Both the position numbers and the translations under genes were made by a program. Of a stretch of DNA of 5,680 nt, positions 5,551 to 5,680 are shown in pieces. The number at the start of each line of letters is the position of its first letter. Position 1 is the stretch's first letter. The stretch is from Polaribacter sp. (GTDB taxonomy: Bacteria > Bacteroidota > Bacteroidia > Flavobacteriales > Flavobacteriaceae). The stretch is taken from NCBI GenBank assembly GCA_029245665.1, contig JAQWOW010000026.1, positions 1-5,680 on the forward strand. The letters run 5' to 3'. The notes beneath the pieces were generated by a model. The model did no database searches and was not told the origin of the DNA. It was given only the letters and a program-made list of their open reading frames with translations.

Positions 5551-5680
5551 ATGAATATGATTTTCAGATTGTTACTATTTCCGTTAACTATAACTACCAT
5601 AACTAGTTGTAACTTTAAGAAACAAGTACCTCAAAATAATGAAGTAATTATGAATACTTCTGAAAAAAGAAATGTCAATG
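5551..5680 (+). CDS. Lipoprotein, N-terminal part only, divergent to the operon
   Basis: 43 codons are visible before the window ends, with no stop. The product begins with a lipoprotein signal peptide: a short n-region ending in Arg6, a hydrophobic core LLLFPLTITTIT (7-18) and the lipobox ITSC with Cys20 as the lipidated residue. The mature start (NFKKQVPQNNEV) is a polar, flexible linker. It does not show the acidic run after Cys that marks surface-exposed lipoproteins in Flavobacteriia, so an inner-leaflet (periplasmic) location is more likely. A second Met at residue 3 could also serve as start. A TAnnTTTG promoter element lies 24 bp upstream. The functional domain is outside the window. 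A fasciclin-domain protein would fit the linker style and this type of neighbourhood, but that is a guess. Confidence 0.8.
   Translation, partial: MNMIFRLLLFPLTITTITSCNFKKQVPQNNEVIMNTSEKRNVN

Noticed and set aside
1..5680. CRISPR arrays, tRNA/rRNA genes, insertion sequences, riboswitches
   Set aside because: No regularly spaced repeats, transposase-like frames, terminal inverted repeats or RNA-like folds were seen. Coding density leaves only 5405-5550 free.

Overview
The window is AT-rich with T/A homopolymer runs. It has very tight gene packing, almost no Shine-Dalgarno-like sequence before starts, and TAnnTTTG-type promoter elements. Together with the protein families, this suggests a Bacteroidota genome, most likely a marine member of the Flavobacteriia. 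This is an inference from style and protein resemblance; no database was searched.

Layout. Positions 1 to 5404 are filled by one minus-strand gene train. In transcription order (right to left) it encodes a TetR/AcrR-type regulator (5404-4748), an ABC1/AarF/UbiB-type atypical kinase (4738-3434), a flavin-reductase-like FMN-binding protein (3434-2802), an atypical SDR with a C-terminal DUF2867 domain (2805-1384), a 46-residue four-cysteine DUF2256 protein (1381-1241, TTG start, overlapping its neighbour), and a cryptochrome of the DASH family (1271 to beyond position 1). The junctions are a 9-nt gap, a 1-bp overlap, a 4-bp overlap, a 2-nt gap and a 31-bp overlap, so a single mRNA with translational coupling is likely. 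The 146-bp region 5405-5550 is the only real intergenic space. It holds a 7-bp-arm dyad, an 18-bp-spaced direct repeat and a good TAnnTTTG element for the divergent gene. That gene starts at 5551 on the plus strand and encodes a lipoprotein cut off by the window end.

How it may work together. DASH cryptochromes bind FAD and a folate antenna and repair UV lesions, mainly in single-stranded DNA, or sense light. The companions are a flavin-binding reductase, an NAD(P)-binding SDR, a UbiB-type kinase (a family tied to isoprenoid quinone and lipid metabolism) and a TetR-type repressor. This suggests a light, UV or photo-oxidative stress module, possibly repressed by its first gene product through the dyad. 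That role is inferred from gene content and not shown by the sequence. The points most worth a second look are the easily missed DUF2256 gene and its dual-coding overlap with the cryptochrome start, the KVAQ variant of the KxGQ signature in the kinase, and the candidate operator.
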